Assembly: GCA_030144725.1 (NCBI GenBank)
Contig: JASKMD010000031.1
Span: 79,501 to 143,500 of the forward strand
Reading direction: 5' to 3'
DNA length: 64,000 bases
Origin: Haematococcus lacustris
Taxonomy: Eukaryota; Chlorophyta; Chlorophyceae; Chlamydomonadales; Haematococcaceae
Position numbers and translations under genes: made by a program. Each line of letters starts with the position of its first letter. Positions within the stretch are counted from its first letter, which is position 1. A model generated the notes under the pieces. The model was not told the origin of the DNA. It saw only the letters and a program-made list of their open reading frames with translations, and ran no database searches. Positions 1-10,002 of this stretch are shown here, piece after piece.

Positions 1-720
1 CGGCGCAGGGTCCTGGCGACCCTGTGCAGGGTCCTACTGACCAGACCTTGTTAGGAAACCTTACGGCCTTGTGTGCCAGGACCCTGTTGGGCTTCCTGCA
101 GACCCTGTTCTTGGTCCTGCAGACCCTGTTTGGCCTCTTTCCAACCCTTGGTGCCAGGACCCTGTGCAGGGTCCTACGACCATGATGACGATAGGACCCT
201 GTGCAGGGTCCTGGAGACCCGGTGCAGGGTCCTGAAAACCCTGCACAGGGTCCTGCTGACTCAGTGTACATATACCCTTTGCTGGGTCCTACGACCATGA
301 TGACGCTAGGACCCTGTGCAGGGTCCTGGAGACCCGGTGCAGGGTCCTGAAAACCCTGCACAGGGTCCTGCTGACTCAGTGTACATATACCCTTTGCAGG
401 GTCCTACGACCATGATGACGCTAGGACCCTGTGCAGGGTCCTGGAGACCCGGTGCAGGGTCCTGAAAAACCTGCACAGGGTCCTGCTGACTCAGTGTACA
501 TATACCCTTTGCAGGGTCCTACGACCATGATGACGCTAGGACCCTGTGCAGGGTCCTGGAGACCCGGTGCAGGGTCCTGAAAACCCTGCACAGGGTCCTG
601 TTGACTCAGTGTACATATACCCTTTGCTGGGTCCTACGACCATGATGACGCTAGGACCCTGCACAGGGTCCTGGAAACCCGGTGCAGGGTCCTGAAAACC
701 CTGCGCAGGGTCCTGGGAAC
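1..720. repeat. Palindromic minisatellite, 115-bp unit, left flank of KDZ copy A
   Basis: From about 176 the sequence repeats with a 115-bp period (anchor acgaccatgatgacg at 176, 291, 406, 521 and 636). Each unit holds several copies of the palindrome ACCCTGYRCAGGGT. Bases 1-175 are a more diverged part of the same family. The array is cut by the window edge. Apparent reading frames across it are artefacts of the repeat. Confidence 0.9.
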
Positions 721-970
721 CTTGTGATGTAGCATGTTACCCCGTGTGCCCCAATCCTTTGTAGGGCCTAACCGACCCTCAGCATGTTCCTGGCGACCCT
801 GTGACGCAATCCTCAACATGTATATCCGGGCCTGTTAGGCATGATATCAATGATTATGAGTTCCCGTCAGTCATATCATAACATTCATGCATGCGTATTG
901 CAACCTCAATCGTGCTCACTGATATTGTCTGTGTGATGATGTCGTACTCCTATCATGGGAGGACTGTTGT
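721..970. other. Downstream region of gene B copy A, no gene seen
   Basis: Unique sequence between the palindromic array and the gene B stop codon. It should hold the gene B 3' UTR (minus strand). I see no clear TGTAA signal and no terminal inverted repeat. Confidence 0.5.
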
Positions 971-3900
971 TCAGATCCCATCAGAAGGCTCATATGGCAC
1001 CGTGTCTGGCACCATCTTTCCAGCCTGCCCCCTCCTGTTCCATTCCCCTGTCTGGGGTGTGATGGTCCCCCCCTGTGTTGGCTGGAAGAGCCCTTCGAAC
1101 ACGGGGCCAAGCTGGGACATATTGACTGTTGTGTTGTCAGCTGGCTGGCCAGTCTTGCCAAAGCCATACAGTCTGGCGCCGCATGAGTCTGGCCTGCCCG
1201 CTGTCCCTGCATGCACGGTGTTGCCTCGGAACAGCACCAGCTGGCCCGCCTTCACCTTAACAAGGGTGCCCTCCCGCAGCAGTGCGTGGGTGGCTATGGC
1301 TGTCAGGGTAGTCAAGTCCGGATTGCCGTTCTTGTAGTATGGCGCTGCCTCCTCCATGAGCAGATGGCTGTACATGTAGGCAACCAAGTCGAAGTCCTGG
1401 CATGCCAACAGGAAGACAAAGCCGTCGTCCTGGCTTGACGCCATTGGCTTGAAGTCTGTGTGGGGTGCCTGTGGAAGGGCTGCATGCTGCGCTGGCTCAA
1501 TGAGCATTTCTTGCTCGTCACCCTCCCCTACCATCTTCCTTTTGTTGACTGGGTCGTTGATGATTGATGCCAAGGCATTGATAGGCCTGCCCAGCAGCTT
1601 CCCCAAGACTGGTAGCAAGCGCGTGAAGTACTTTGTCAAGACTGCTTTGTGCTTGTCTACCTGCATGTAACACACATATGAATATGGTCTGAAGTGATTG
1701 GTAATTGGTGTGACTGTTTATTATTATGTATATGCTGCATTGCATCTGGTGTGCGTGCTATCTACTGAAATCCTGTCACGTCTCACCTCGGCTTTCTGCT
1801 CATCCGTCAGTTGGTCGTTGATAGCTTTTGTGTCAGCGTTGTTGAGGGTTCTGAAGGTCAGGTCCAGCTTGCCTGAGGGTGACTTGGCCAACAGCACCTG
1901 CAGCCTCTGGCCTGTTCCATACTGTGTGATGTACTGCGTGCGTTGCTCCGGGGTTTGTTGAGGTTGCACTGAGCTGAAAATCAAGCTGCAGTATACCCGG
2001 GTGATGTAGATGATGGCCACTACCACCTCCACCCCTGGAAGGGCGTTCTGTGGCAGCTGATACACTGTGAGCCCTGCGGCCATCGCTTCGTTCCTGCATG
2101 GAGCCTCGTGGCCTGGCATGAAGACCTTGCCAGGGTATGCCTTGTACGGCGGCTGCTGGAACACTTTGCCCTGCACATGCATAAGGTGTGCTTGCATTGA
2201 GTGCTTGACTGCTTTGAGTGCATGTAGTGCTTGGGTTGCCATTAACTCACCCGCGTGTTCATGGGGAAGTTCCAAGCTTGCTTCGGCTGTAGGAACACTT
2301 CTGTGCCAGCCTGCATGAACGCATTGTAGAGAAATGTAAAGATCTGTTGAATCATTCGTTCTGAAGGGACCGTGGGTGCCGAAGACTATTGCGTGTGCTG
2401 TAAACCCAGCGCAGGGTATTGGCAACCCTGTGCAGGGTCCCAGTGACCCTGTGCAGGGTCCTAGCGACCCTGCACAGGGTTCTGGTGACCCTTCACAGGG
2501 TCCTGGTGACCTGGCACAGGGTCACTGGGTACATCCTGCAGGGTCCTGTTTACCATTTGCAGGGTCCTGGGACCCTGCGGAGGGTCCTGTTGACCCTGTG
2601 CAGGGTCCTAGTGACCCTGTGCAGGGTCCTGGCGACCCTGTGCAGGGTCCTGGTGACCCTCTGCAGGGTCCTGGCGACCCTGTGCAGGGTCCTGGTGACC
2701 CTCTGCAGGGTCCTGGTGACAGTGAGTGGCATCGTGTTGTTGCTGTGTCCTAAAATCCTCAATCGCCACTGCTAACATGGCACAAGAAACATTTACCTGG
2801 GAGCTCGATGTGCCTGCTGAACCTGTCGCCATCAGGTTGATGATTTCCTGCGAGTAAGGTAGTTACAAGGTACTTGATCCAATGTCTTTTGCCCATTTCA
2901 TGCTATGGTTCCTACCTTCAAGCGTTGGAGCTCTTGTTGCATTTCACGGATACTCTCCTTTGTCTGTTCTTGCGGTTGTGCCTGCAATACACGCGCATCA
3001 TAAGTACTCGTGGAATTTATACATCCTTATCACTCGTGCTTAGTTGCCTATTTGACCCTTCTCACATATGTATGTTATAGCCTGTAATGCATGGCACGTG
3101 TAAATAAGCATGGGACGTGGGCCAATGCTTGATACGTGTGACCTGTACCAGAGCATGCTAAACACGTGTACCAAAGCACGACATACACGTCACGACATTA
3201 AGAGGGCCCATTGCCTATTTGCACCTGCGTATCAGATGTCTGCTCTGGTCTCCTCTTCTTTGCAGCTGAAGACAAGCCAGCCTCAGCATGCTGCCCAGCT
3301 GCATTCGCCCCTGCAGCTGCAGCCCTTGCTGCCTCCGAAGACCCTTGAGGTGTAGCTGCCACCCTTGAGGAGCCTGCAGAATTGGGCCATGCTGCAGCCG
3401 GCCCTGATGTCGCTTGCTGCTGCTGCTGCTGCTGCTGCCGCGGCTGCTGCTGCTGCGGCTGCTGCTGCTGCCCATGTCCCTCTTGCTGCCCCTGCCCCTG
3501 CCCCTGCAGCGGCTGCTGTCGTCCCTGCTGCTCTTGCTCCTTCTGCTGCTCGTGCTGCCCCTGCTGCCCCTGCTGCCCCTGCTGCCCCTTCTGCATCTGT
3601 TGTTGCTGCTGCTGTCGCTGCTCCAGCCGCTCCTGTTGCTGCTGCTGCTGCTGCTGTTGCTGCTGCTGTTGCCGCTGCCGCTGCTGCTGCTCCTGACCCT
3701 GCCCACGCCCCTGGCCTTGCTGTTGCTGCTCCTGCTGCTGCGTCTGTAAAAGCTGCTGAGTGGATGTTGCCGAAGTAACCTGGGATACGCCCTGTTGGCT
3801 TGACGGTGAATCTGGAGCCATCCTGCTCCACAGGTCCTTGCATGTCTTCCTCAGCTGCAGGTACTCTTCTGGCAGGTCCTGGTTGATCATGGCTGCAGGT

Positions 3901-4533
3901 GTGCAGTGAGCACGACATTGCAGGTTGTATTAGTAGGTGTACAGGTCTTTATGTCGCAAACGTGAAGGTAAGGGAAGGTCTATTCGCTGGTACCTAGGCA
4001 ATTTCTATTGGCTACTGTAATGGGGCACGCATGATTGTTGGCATGGCACTCCTTCAATACCTCTGCAGAACATTGCCTGCAGGTCCACGAACTTCTGCTG
4101 CGCTGCCAGCCATTTTGTGGCGAAGAATGCTTGCTGTACATGCCACTGGTCTCGTTTGTCTTGTTGCGCTGGATATGAAGTATCCTCCCATGACCTGTGA
4201 AACAAGTGACGGATCGTAAGCTGTTGCAAATATACCTTTCCTTAGGGCCTGCGTGATTATTACCTGTTGACAATCTGAATTAGGTCGTCTTTAGTCATGG
4301 TGACTTTCTTTGCTGTGTCCTGGCTCAACGCCACTCCAGCTGCTATGAGTTTGACCCGCTCTGACATGGGGGCCAAGGCTGTTGCTTCCTGCATGCCATG
4401 AAACGTATGGCGTGCTTTCTGCACCAACCCACAGCATCATTCTATGTACTTGCCGTCCTACCTGGTTCGGCACGCCAAATCGTGGCCAAAATGTTATCAA
4501 GCTTCGCTGCATCGCCTTCGCTGATGTCGACAT
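971..4533 (-). CDS. Gene B, copy A: coiled-coil/Gln-rich protein with 2OG-Fe(II) dioxygenase-like domain
   Basis: Inferred exons (minus): 4533-4462, 4388-4264, 4194-4061, 3892-3225, 2981-2916, about 2847-2823, 2360-2251, 2170-1787 and 1660-971. This gives roughly 757 residues. The junction between the sixth and seventh exons is the least certain; this choice keeps the frame open. The N-terminal half has a charged helix, a long polyQ/Gln-rich tract (3250-3760), a basic KKRR patch and a heptad-like exon. The last exon carries an HxD motif (QAPHTDF, about residue 595) and a distal His in FRGNTVHAG (about 678), followed by Arg in ARLYGFG. This is the HxD...H...R pattern of the 2-oxoglutarate/Fe(II) double-stranded beta-helix superfamily. 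Substrate is unknown; a TET/JBP-like role is suggested only by linkage to a KDZ transposase. A paralogue lies at 40547-43860. Confidence 0.7.
2404..2725. repeat. Palindromic array inside a gene B intron (copy A)
   Basis: About a dozen tandem copies of gacccTGTGCAGGGTcctg-type units fill most of the intron between the exon ending near 2797-2823 and the exon starting at 2360. The equivalent intron of copy B also contains an array (42365-42470). Confidence 0.9.
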
Positions 4534-4669
4534 TGAACTGATGTTCGTTTAAAGTCGTCCGTGATGTAGCGCTGTAGTGTGTTTGAAGTGGTGATTGCAT
4601 GCATAGTGCCTTGCATGGATTAGTCTGGGCTGCGATCGGTGGGGGAGTAGGGGAAGATTTCTTGTTACA

Positions 4670-5983
4670 TCAATCCCAGGTGCAGTCCTCGGCTGCTGCT
4701 ACGAAAGACAAGTGCCGATCAGCCCCTGATGCCTCTAGCAGTGCATTCAATATGGATGGCCCTTCCTTCACCCAACCCTGTGGCGAAGAGAGGGTCATTG
4801 TGAACTGCACTGAATCAGATGCTGCAAACAATGACATCAATTCCTCCGCTACCACTCGCTCGCATGCACCCTGACAATGCTCAATGTCTACCCCCACAGC
4901 CATGGGTGCCAAGCTCCTGAACAAGATCTGTAGCCACTCCAACGATGGCCCCACCCTGCCTCCAATGAACCTCACACGGGCACACCCCAGCAGGAATGGA
5001 AGCAATGCGTTCATCACGTCATCATCCAGCATGGTGACGGGCCCATTCGCCCAGGATTCCTCCCCCAGGTGCACATCCACCTCCTTGTAGCACCCAACCA
5101 TGGGCTGAAGTGCTGCCATTGCTGCTTGTCCCTCGCCAGATGTCGACACGAAATGGAGGGCCAGCTTGCCAATGGTTGGCGCCACCGAGCTGCCTGAGAA
5201 GAGGCTGGACACTGCAGTGGATAGCTGTGGCATGCCTGCAGCCCGGAGGTCCACATGTAGCACATCCACCGTGAGGTGTGTTGAAGATTGGAGGGGAAGG
5301 CTGGCCGCATACTGCAGCTGCATCTCTGCAACCCTGACCACCTCCCACTGTGAAGCCGCCCCACGTAGTGAGTGGGTAGGTATGCCTACTTCCCAAACAT
5401 CCAAGTGGGTCAGGTGCAGAGCTGACCCAACACACGCCCACATGTCACCAACCACCGTCTTCATGGTGCCTTGGCCCCGGATGTCCAGCCGCTTGATGCG
5501 TCCCACAACCTTGCTGTGGCTGAGCAGGCGGCTGATCTCACCCGCCAGTAGTAAATAGCCATCAAAGGATAGTTGTTGGCAGGACGGGAAGCTGTCCATC
5601 AGCTTTCCTGTCAGGTGGGGAGTCACCTCCAAGGCTGACCAAGTGCAGTCCACACCGCATGTCGCGCTGAGCTCCAGTGCTGTGACGGAGGCACACACCC
5701 CAATACGGTTCATGGTTGTGTTCAACATGTCCGCAGCCTCCACCATGTCGGCTCGACTCCTCTGGTACAGCGTCAATGCCACAGGTTGTACTCGCTTTTG
5801 CAACCCCGTCAATTTGCTGTGGCCGGTTTTGGTCGCTTCGATGGGAATGGTAAGTTTGGGAGCCACGTACGCGGAAACAGCCAGACACCGCTTGTCGATG
5901 AGGGGGAAGTCTCGCCCACCATACCGGGCTACCACTGACAACAATTCATCTGGCAGGTCAAGCAACTGGGTAGCGTGCGTCAT
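4670..5983 (-). CDS. F-box-like/LRR-like protein 1
   Basis: Single open frame of 437 residues. I start at the ATG at 5983 because the encoded MTHATQLLDLPDELL aligns with the start of the neighbouring paralogue (MAHHTQLLDLPSAVL); an upstream in-frame ATG at 6091 is less likely. Residues 5-45 resemble a degenerate F-box (LLDLPDELL...VAR, then a DKRCLAV-like segment). The rest is Leu-rich with irregular repeats typical of ribonuclease-inhibitor-like LRR proteins. F-box proteins normally recruit substrates to SCF ubiquitin ligases; that role is inferred. The stop (4672-4670) is followed one base later by TGTAA, the algal poly(A) signal. It lies between genes A and B in copy A only. Confidence 0.65.
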   Translation of the reverse strand: MTHATQLLDLPDELLSVVARYGGRDFPLIDKRCLAVSAYVAPKLTIPIEATKTGHSKLTGLQKRVQPVALTLYQRSRADMVEAADMLNTTMNRIGVCASVTALELSATCGVDCTWSALEVTPHLTGKLMDSFPSCQQLSFDGYLLLAGEISRLLSHSKVVGRIKRLDIRGQGTMKTVVGDMWACVGSALHLTHLDVWEVGIPTHSLRGAASQWEVVRVAEMQLQYAASLPLQSSTHLTVDVLHVDLRAAGMPQLSTAVSSLFSGSSVAPTIGKLALHFVSTSGEGQAAMAALQPMVGCYKEVDVHLGEESWANGPVTMLDDDVMNALLPFLLGCARVRFIGGRVGPSLEWLQILFRSLAPMAVGVDIEHCQGACERVVAEELMSLFAASDSVQFTMTLSSPQGWVKEGPSILNALLEASGADRHLSFVAAAEDCTWD

Positions 5984-6220
5984 GATTATAGCGGCGTGTG
6001 TGTTCGACCCAACATACAGTTTGTCTTGTACTGCTAGATGGCATGGAGATTTGTCACCGGGGTTCATGAGAATCGGAGTATATCTGAGCATCGTTCCAAA
6101 TCAGTTGTTACTGACCCTCAGGCCTTAATGGGATGGCGTCGGTGGCTGGTGAGGCAGTGACAGGAAATGCATGAGGGCTGTGCCCACGATAGCACACGTG
6201 AAGACGCAGAGGGACAGCAG

Positions 6221-6475
6221 GACCCTGCGCAGGGTCACCAGAACCCTGCAGAATGCCTGTAAGCATGAGCCCTGTGGAGGGTCGCCAGGACCCTGCAGAG
6301 GGTCACCAGGACCCTGCACAGGGTCGCCAGGACCCTGCACAGGGTCAACAGGACCCTGCGCAGGGTCGCCAGGACCCTGCACAGGGTCAACAGGACCCTG
6401 CGCAGGGTCGCCAGGACCCTGCACAGGGTCAACAGGACCCTGCGCAGGGTCGCCAGGACCCTGCACAGGGTTGGC
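6221..6475. repeat. Palindromic array between two F-box-like genes
   Basis: Tandem units alternating GACCCTGCACAGGGTC and GACCCTGCGCAGGGTC, with period about 18 to 36 bp. They lie upstream of F-box-like gene 1 and downstream of F-box-like gene 2. Confidence 0.9.
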
Positions 6476-6626
6476 AGGATGGATGCATCACGGGGTCGGC
6501 AGGATGGAGGGAGACCCTAACAACAATGCTGCCATGCTAAGGAATACTCCGCCTGTTCCAATATGTGATTTGAGCAGCTGTACATCATAGTGCCAGGGCT
6601 TACAGTTAGATGAAGACCAAGTGATC

Positions 6627-7949
6627 TCACGGTCGATCAAAAACGCTGTTATACCAGTCCATCTCCTCCATGCTCACACGCAGTGGCCCAAGCTGGTAAT
6701 CAGACAGATCAATGTCACCCAGATCCTCCTGCGTCCCCATTTGGGACGTCAGGAAGTAATCGACTTGTATGTCGATGTCCCTACCATCATGCTCCTCCAC
6801 ATACTCTTCCATGGACAATAGCACATCCTCATGAAGGTCGTAGCACTGGTGGATGTGCACCTTTGCAATGGAGGGGACCTCATCCACTATGGCCTGCCAC
6901 ATCGCTGGGCTAGGCTGCAGTGAAGCCATCCTGATGCGCAACTCACTGCAACCCTGGCACACCGGGAGCAAGGCCGCCATGACCTCTACATCAAACTCCT
7001 GAATGTCATCTTCATCATTCCAATCACCACACACAACATCCACCACGCGGATGCACCCTGCCAAGGGTTGCAATGCAGCCAGAACAGCCAGCTCCTCCTC
7101 TGACGTGTCCACAATGTCGACACGCAATACATCTACCTGGGGCCTGACAGACACACCCGCTGCAAAGCATGAGGCACCGGCTGTGATTTTAGCCAGGTCA
7201 TCAGCCCTAGCAACCACGCGCAGCCTGCCAATGTGTACCACCTCTCTCACAGCATGCAGGGGCAGCTTGCTCAAATCGTCAATGTCTGCCTTGCCCACAC
7301 GCAGCGTGCGCCACTGGCATGGCAGATCATTCAGAGACTCCCCAGGGCTGTCCATGTCCTCCATCTGCAGCGAGTGGAGGCTGACAGCTTCCCTGTAGAA
7401 TGCTGACTTCCCAGGGCTGTGGAGAAACGCCCGCCTGATGTCTACATGGCGCAGCTGTGCCTTCAATGCTGTGTCCGACAGGAGGCGGGCTAGCGCTTCA
7501 TAGGTCATGCCGAAAGCCAGGGTGAGGGAGTCGAGGTTGGGGAAGCTGTTTGCCAAGGTGGCTCCTAGCCAGGCACCCAGCTGTGCATCTCCAAAAGCAT
7601 GCCCGTCCAGCACCACCTCATGCACGGCCGTGCATCCCCGCAGCAGCCCGATCACAAACCGCAGCATGTCGGGTATGCTGTGTTGCTGCCTCACCACGTT
7701 CCATAGCAGCTGCAGCTGTAGCCGCTGCTCCCTTGCTCGCAAGACCGCGAGGACAGCTGGCGAAAGGAACCGGCTGACTTTTGTGCTGTCCAGCCGCAGG
7801 ACTAGCGTGGGGCAGGTTTCTAGACTCGCGAGTAGAGTGGCTTTACAGGCTAGGCGAAATGCTGGCGCGGCAGGGGCTGAAGTGACGGATCGTGCTATGA
7901 GCGCTAGGACAGCGCTAGGCAAATCGAGGAGCTGGGTGTGGTGAGCCAT
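6627..7949 (-). CDS. F-box-like/LRR-like protein 2
   Basis: Intronless frame of 440 residues starting MAHHTQLLDLPSAVL. The F-box-like N-terminus (residues 4-45, with FRLACKATLLASL matching the second half of an F-box) is followed by Leu-rich repeats (for example LDSLTLAFGM, LRHVDIRRAF, VDVLRVDIVD). An acidic C-terminus follows (about residues 355-425). TGTAA lies 23 nt after the stop (6604-6600). It is a diverged paralogue of the 4670-5983 gene and more distantly of the 8568-9728 gene. Predicted SCF adaptor; target unknown. Confidence 0.7.
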   Translation of the reverse strand: MAHHTQLLDLPSAVLALIARSVTSAPAAPAFRLACKATLLASLETCPTLVLRLDSTKVSRFLSPAVLAVLRAREQRLQLQLLWNVVRQQHSIPDMLRFVIGLLRGCTAVHEVVLDGHAFGDAQLGAWLGATLANSFPNLDSLTLAFGMTYEALARLLSDTALKAQLRHVDIRRAFLHSPGKSAFYREAVSLHSLQMEDMDSPGESLNDLPCQWRTLRVGKADIDDLSKLPLHAVREVVHIGRLRVVARADDLAKITAGASCFAAGVSVRPQVDVLRVDIVDTSEEELAVLAALQPLAGCIRVVDVVCGDWNDEDDIQEFDVEVMAALLPVCQGCSELRIRMASLQPSPAMWQAIVDEVPSIAKVHIHQCYDLHEDVLLSMEEYVEEHDGRDIDIQVDYFLTSQMGTQEDLGDIDLSDYQLGPLRVSMEEMDWYNSVFDRP

Positions 7950-8567
7950 AGCTGTCGGGTGAAAACACGTGAACCTAGTAGTTAAGGTAATGGCTCTAAC
8001 GGCATGAAGGCTTTCTCGTGTAATCGCCTAATGTGAGTAGGAGCACGGCATACTCTTACATGTCATCTGGCCCTATTGCTGTGGTGGGGCCTGTTGCATG
8101 TCCATGCCCTATTGCTGTGGTGGGGCCGGCTGTACAGCTGGCTCCGTCTCTTGCCATGACTGGCCCACCACTACTTCCTTCATAGCATCCCGCCACTCCC
8201 TCCTCTGCGCCACATGGCTTGGTGTCAGAACTGCCGTTCCAGGCCTCCATCTTGTGTATTTTGTCCTCTCGTACTCCTCTTGTACCAAGCGCGAATCCTG
8301 TTCTCGCAGGCACGGGTGCGGGATAAGCCACGGCTTGTCCTGCCATCTCCGCTTGGCCTCCAGGGTGATGGCTTGCTGGGTCGCTGTGGTCGATTGGGGG
8401 AGGTTGGACATGTTAGCGCTTCGTGGTCGTGCGCTGGCACGTCAATTGTGGCGCGATGCTTGCGTGTGCGATGCTGTGCTGTGATGTGCCATACTATGAG
8501 GTTGAAATGTTTGGTGGGCGTGCAAGTGCATGGTGCAAGCGCTGGAATACCACCCTCACAATACACG
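7950..8567. other. Region between divergent F-box-like genes 2 and 3
   Basis: Should hold both promoters. A 21-bp direct repeat (ccctattgctgtggtggggc) occurs at about 8070 and 8108. A minus-strand frame at 8411-8109 is listed separately. Confidence 0.5.
8109..8411 (-). CDS. Small hypothetical ORF, 100 residues
   Basis: Open frame starting MSNLPQSTTATQQ. It is rich in Trp, Arg and Glu (AKRRWQDKPWLIPHP, RREWRDAMKEVV) and looks more protein-like than the surrounding shadow frames. No family is recognised and no paralogue is seen in the window. It could be an exon of an unrecognised gene or chance. Confidence 0.3.
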   Translation of the reverse strand: MSNLPQSTTATQQAITLEAKRRWQDKPWLIPHPCLREQDSRLVQEEYERTKYTRWRPGTAVLTPSHVAQRREWRDAMKEVVVGQSWQETEPAVQPAPPQQ

Positions 8568-9728
8568 ATGGCCCCAGCAGCGCAGCGCCAGAGCCTCCCC
8601 GAAAACTTGATCCCTACGCTTGCAGTACATTTCATCCGAGCCAGGGCGGGTCGCGTGTTCAGCCGCCTTAGCAAGAAGTGCTGGGAGGCGTGCTTCCTAT
8701 ACTGCGATACCTTCAGCATCGACATCACCAGCGAAACAATCACCACCCACCTATCTCCTTACCGTCTCCAGCTATTGCGCGGGCGTCAAAAGCCCCTGAC
8801 GCTCAGGCTCCAAATTAGTTCATCTCTCGGAGCGGCGCTTCATCGGTGCAGAGTGGACTGGGTGATTGGGCTGCTGGGGCGATGTGAGGCCGTTCAGAAA
8901 GTGTCGATCATGTTCCGCGACAATGCACCGGAGGTGCAGCCATATTGGAAGAGGCACTACGAGCACTTACCAATTGGGGCTTGGTTGGGGGAGAGGCTGA
9001 TGGCCAACTTCCCCAAGTGCCACCTGCTCAGGTTCCCAGGTTTCATCTTCACCCCTACGCAGCTGGAGGCACTCATGCGCCACAGCCTCATCGCGGAGCG
9101 CATCACGCACCTGGACATCTACACTGGTGGCCTGGATGGCTCCTTCAAGGACAACTTCCATGCCTTTCAGGAGATTGCGTTGAAGCTGACGTCCTTATGG
9201 GCCGTGTACCCTGGCCCCTTGCCCCATTCCCTACGTGATCGCCCCAGCAACCTCAGGGTGCTCTGCGTCCGTGCGATGGCCATCTCTATGGTTGGCAACC
9301 TGCCAACCTCCATTTCTCTGCTACAGATAGCCAGCCTCTCTGTCGTCCTTCCAGAGCCGGACTTGATGTCCCTGGCTCGAGGGGTTGAGGCTATCAGCAC
9401 AGGGTGCTTTCAGCAGCTTGAGATCGGGCAGTTGTGCCTATCCTTCACATGCAAGGAGGGTGCAAGCAAGGCCTCCCTGGCACCACTCATGCCGTTGGTG
9501 GGCCTGTTCGGGAAGGCGTGTGTGGAGGTGGATGGGCTAAGTGCGCAAGGGGCAGAGATGGTTGAGGGCGCCATTCACCACCTGCCTCCACTGTTGGCTG
9601 GGTGTGCTGGGGTCACGTTCGCCGGGTGCACAAGGTCGCTCTATTGCTGGTCAGAGAACCACTTCAAGCGCAGCCTGGCACCCGGTGGCACTGTGAGCTA
9701 TCACACAGACCGACATGATGAGGCCTAG
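8568..9728 (+). CDS. F-box-like/LRR-like protein 3
   Basis: 386 residues from the ATG at 8568 (MAPAAQRQSLPENLIPTLAVHF). I chose this over the longer frame from 8214 because it places SLPENLIP at the same N-terminal position as the F-box-like motif of the two minus-strand paralogues. Shared downstream segments include PIGAWLGERLMANFP, matching QLGAWLGATLANSFP in F-box-like protein 2, and an LRR-like LTHLDIYTGG stretch. It is transcribed opposite to its two relatives. Role unknown; SCF adaptor by analogy. Confidence 0.6.
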   Translation: MAPAAQRQSLPENLIPTLAVHFIRARAGRVFSRLSKKCWEACFLYCDTFSIDITSETITTHLSPYRLQLLRGRQKPLTLRLQISSSLGAALHRCRVDWVIGLLGRCEAVQKVSIMFRDNAPEVQPYWKRHYEHLPIGAWLGERLMANFPKCHLLRFPGFIFTPTQLEALMRHSLIAERITHLDIYTGGLDGSFKDNFHAFQEIALKLTSLWAVYPGPLPHSLRDRPSNLRVLCVRAMAISMVGNLPTSISLLQIASLSVVLPEPDLMSLARGVEAISTGCFQQLEIGQLCLSFTCKEGASKASLAPLMPLVGLFGKACVEVDGLSAQGAEMVEGAIHHLPPLLAGCAGVTFAGCTRSLYCWSENHFKRSLAPGGTVSYHTDRHDEA

Positions 9729-10002
9729 CAATAGTTGGGACTGGCAGGGTGACACATGGAACAACACTGTCGGGGTGCAACGTTGTTATGTGCCCTGTAC
9801 CATGGGGTCAATGGTATGTGTGGCATGATGACATTAGAAACTACAATGGCGGTGGACAATGTCGTTTGGGCTCATGTTACATGTCACGGTCTGTTGTCAA
9901 GCAGATAACTCCTAACCCTTCACCATGATTCATGCATAGTGTCTTACAACCAATGTCTCATGGCTGACAAAAAGGAGCGTCACTGCTGATCAGAAGGAGC
10001 TG
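9729..10002. other. Intergenic region between converging genes
   Basis: 3' flanks of F-box-like gene 3 (+) and gene A copy A (-). On the minus strand TGTAA occurs near 9947 and could serve gene A. Nothing else seen. Confidence 0.45.

Noticed and set aside
2376..2775. Plus-strand frames of DPVQGPGDP or TLCRVL repeats
   Set aside because: Same type of translation appears at every palindromic array in the window on both strands; here it lies in a gene B intron.
3382..3778. Plus-strand Ala-, Cys- and Leu-rich frames
   Set aside because: Antisense shadows of the CAG/CTG-type Gln-rich exon of gene B, whose minus-strand frame fits the exon structure shared with copy B.
971..4533. Firm naming of gene B as TET/JBP or as the algal CMD1 enzyme
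   Set aside because: Only the general 2OG-Fe(II) residue pattern is visible; the specific family needs a profile or structure search.
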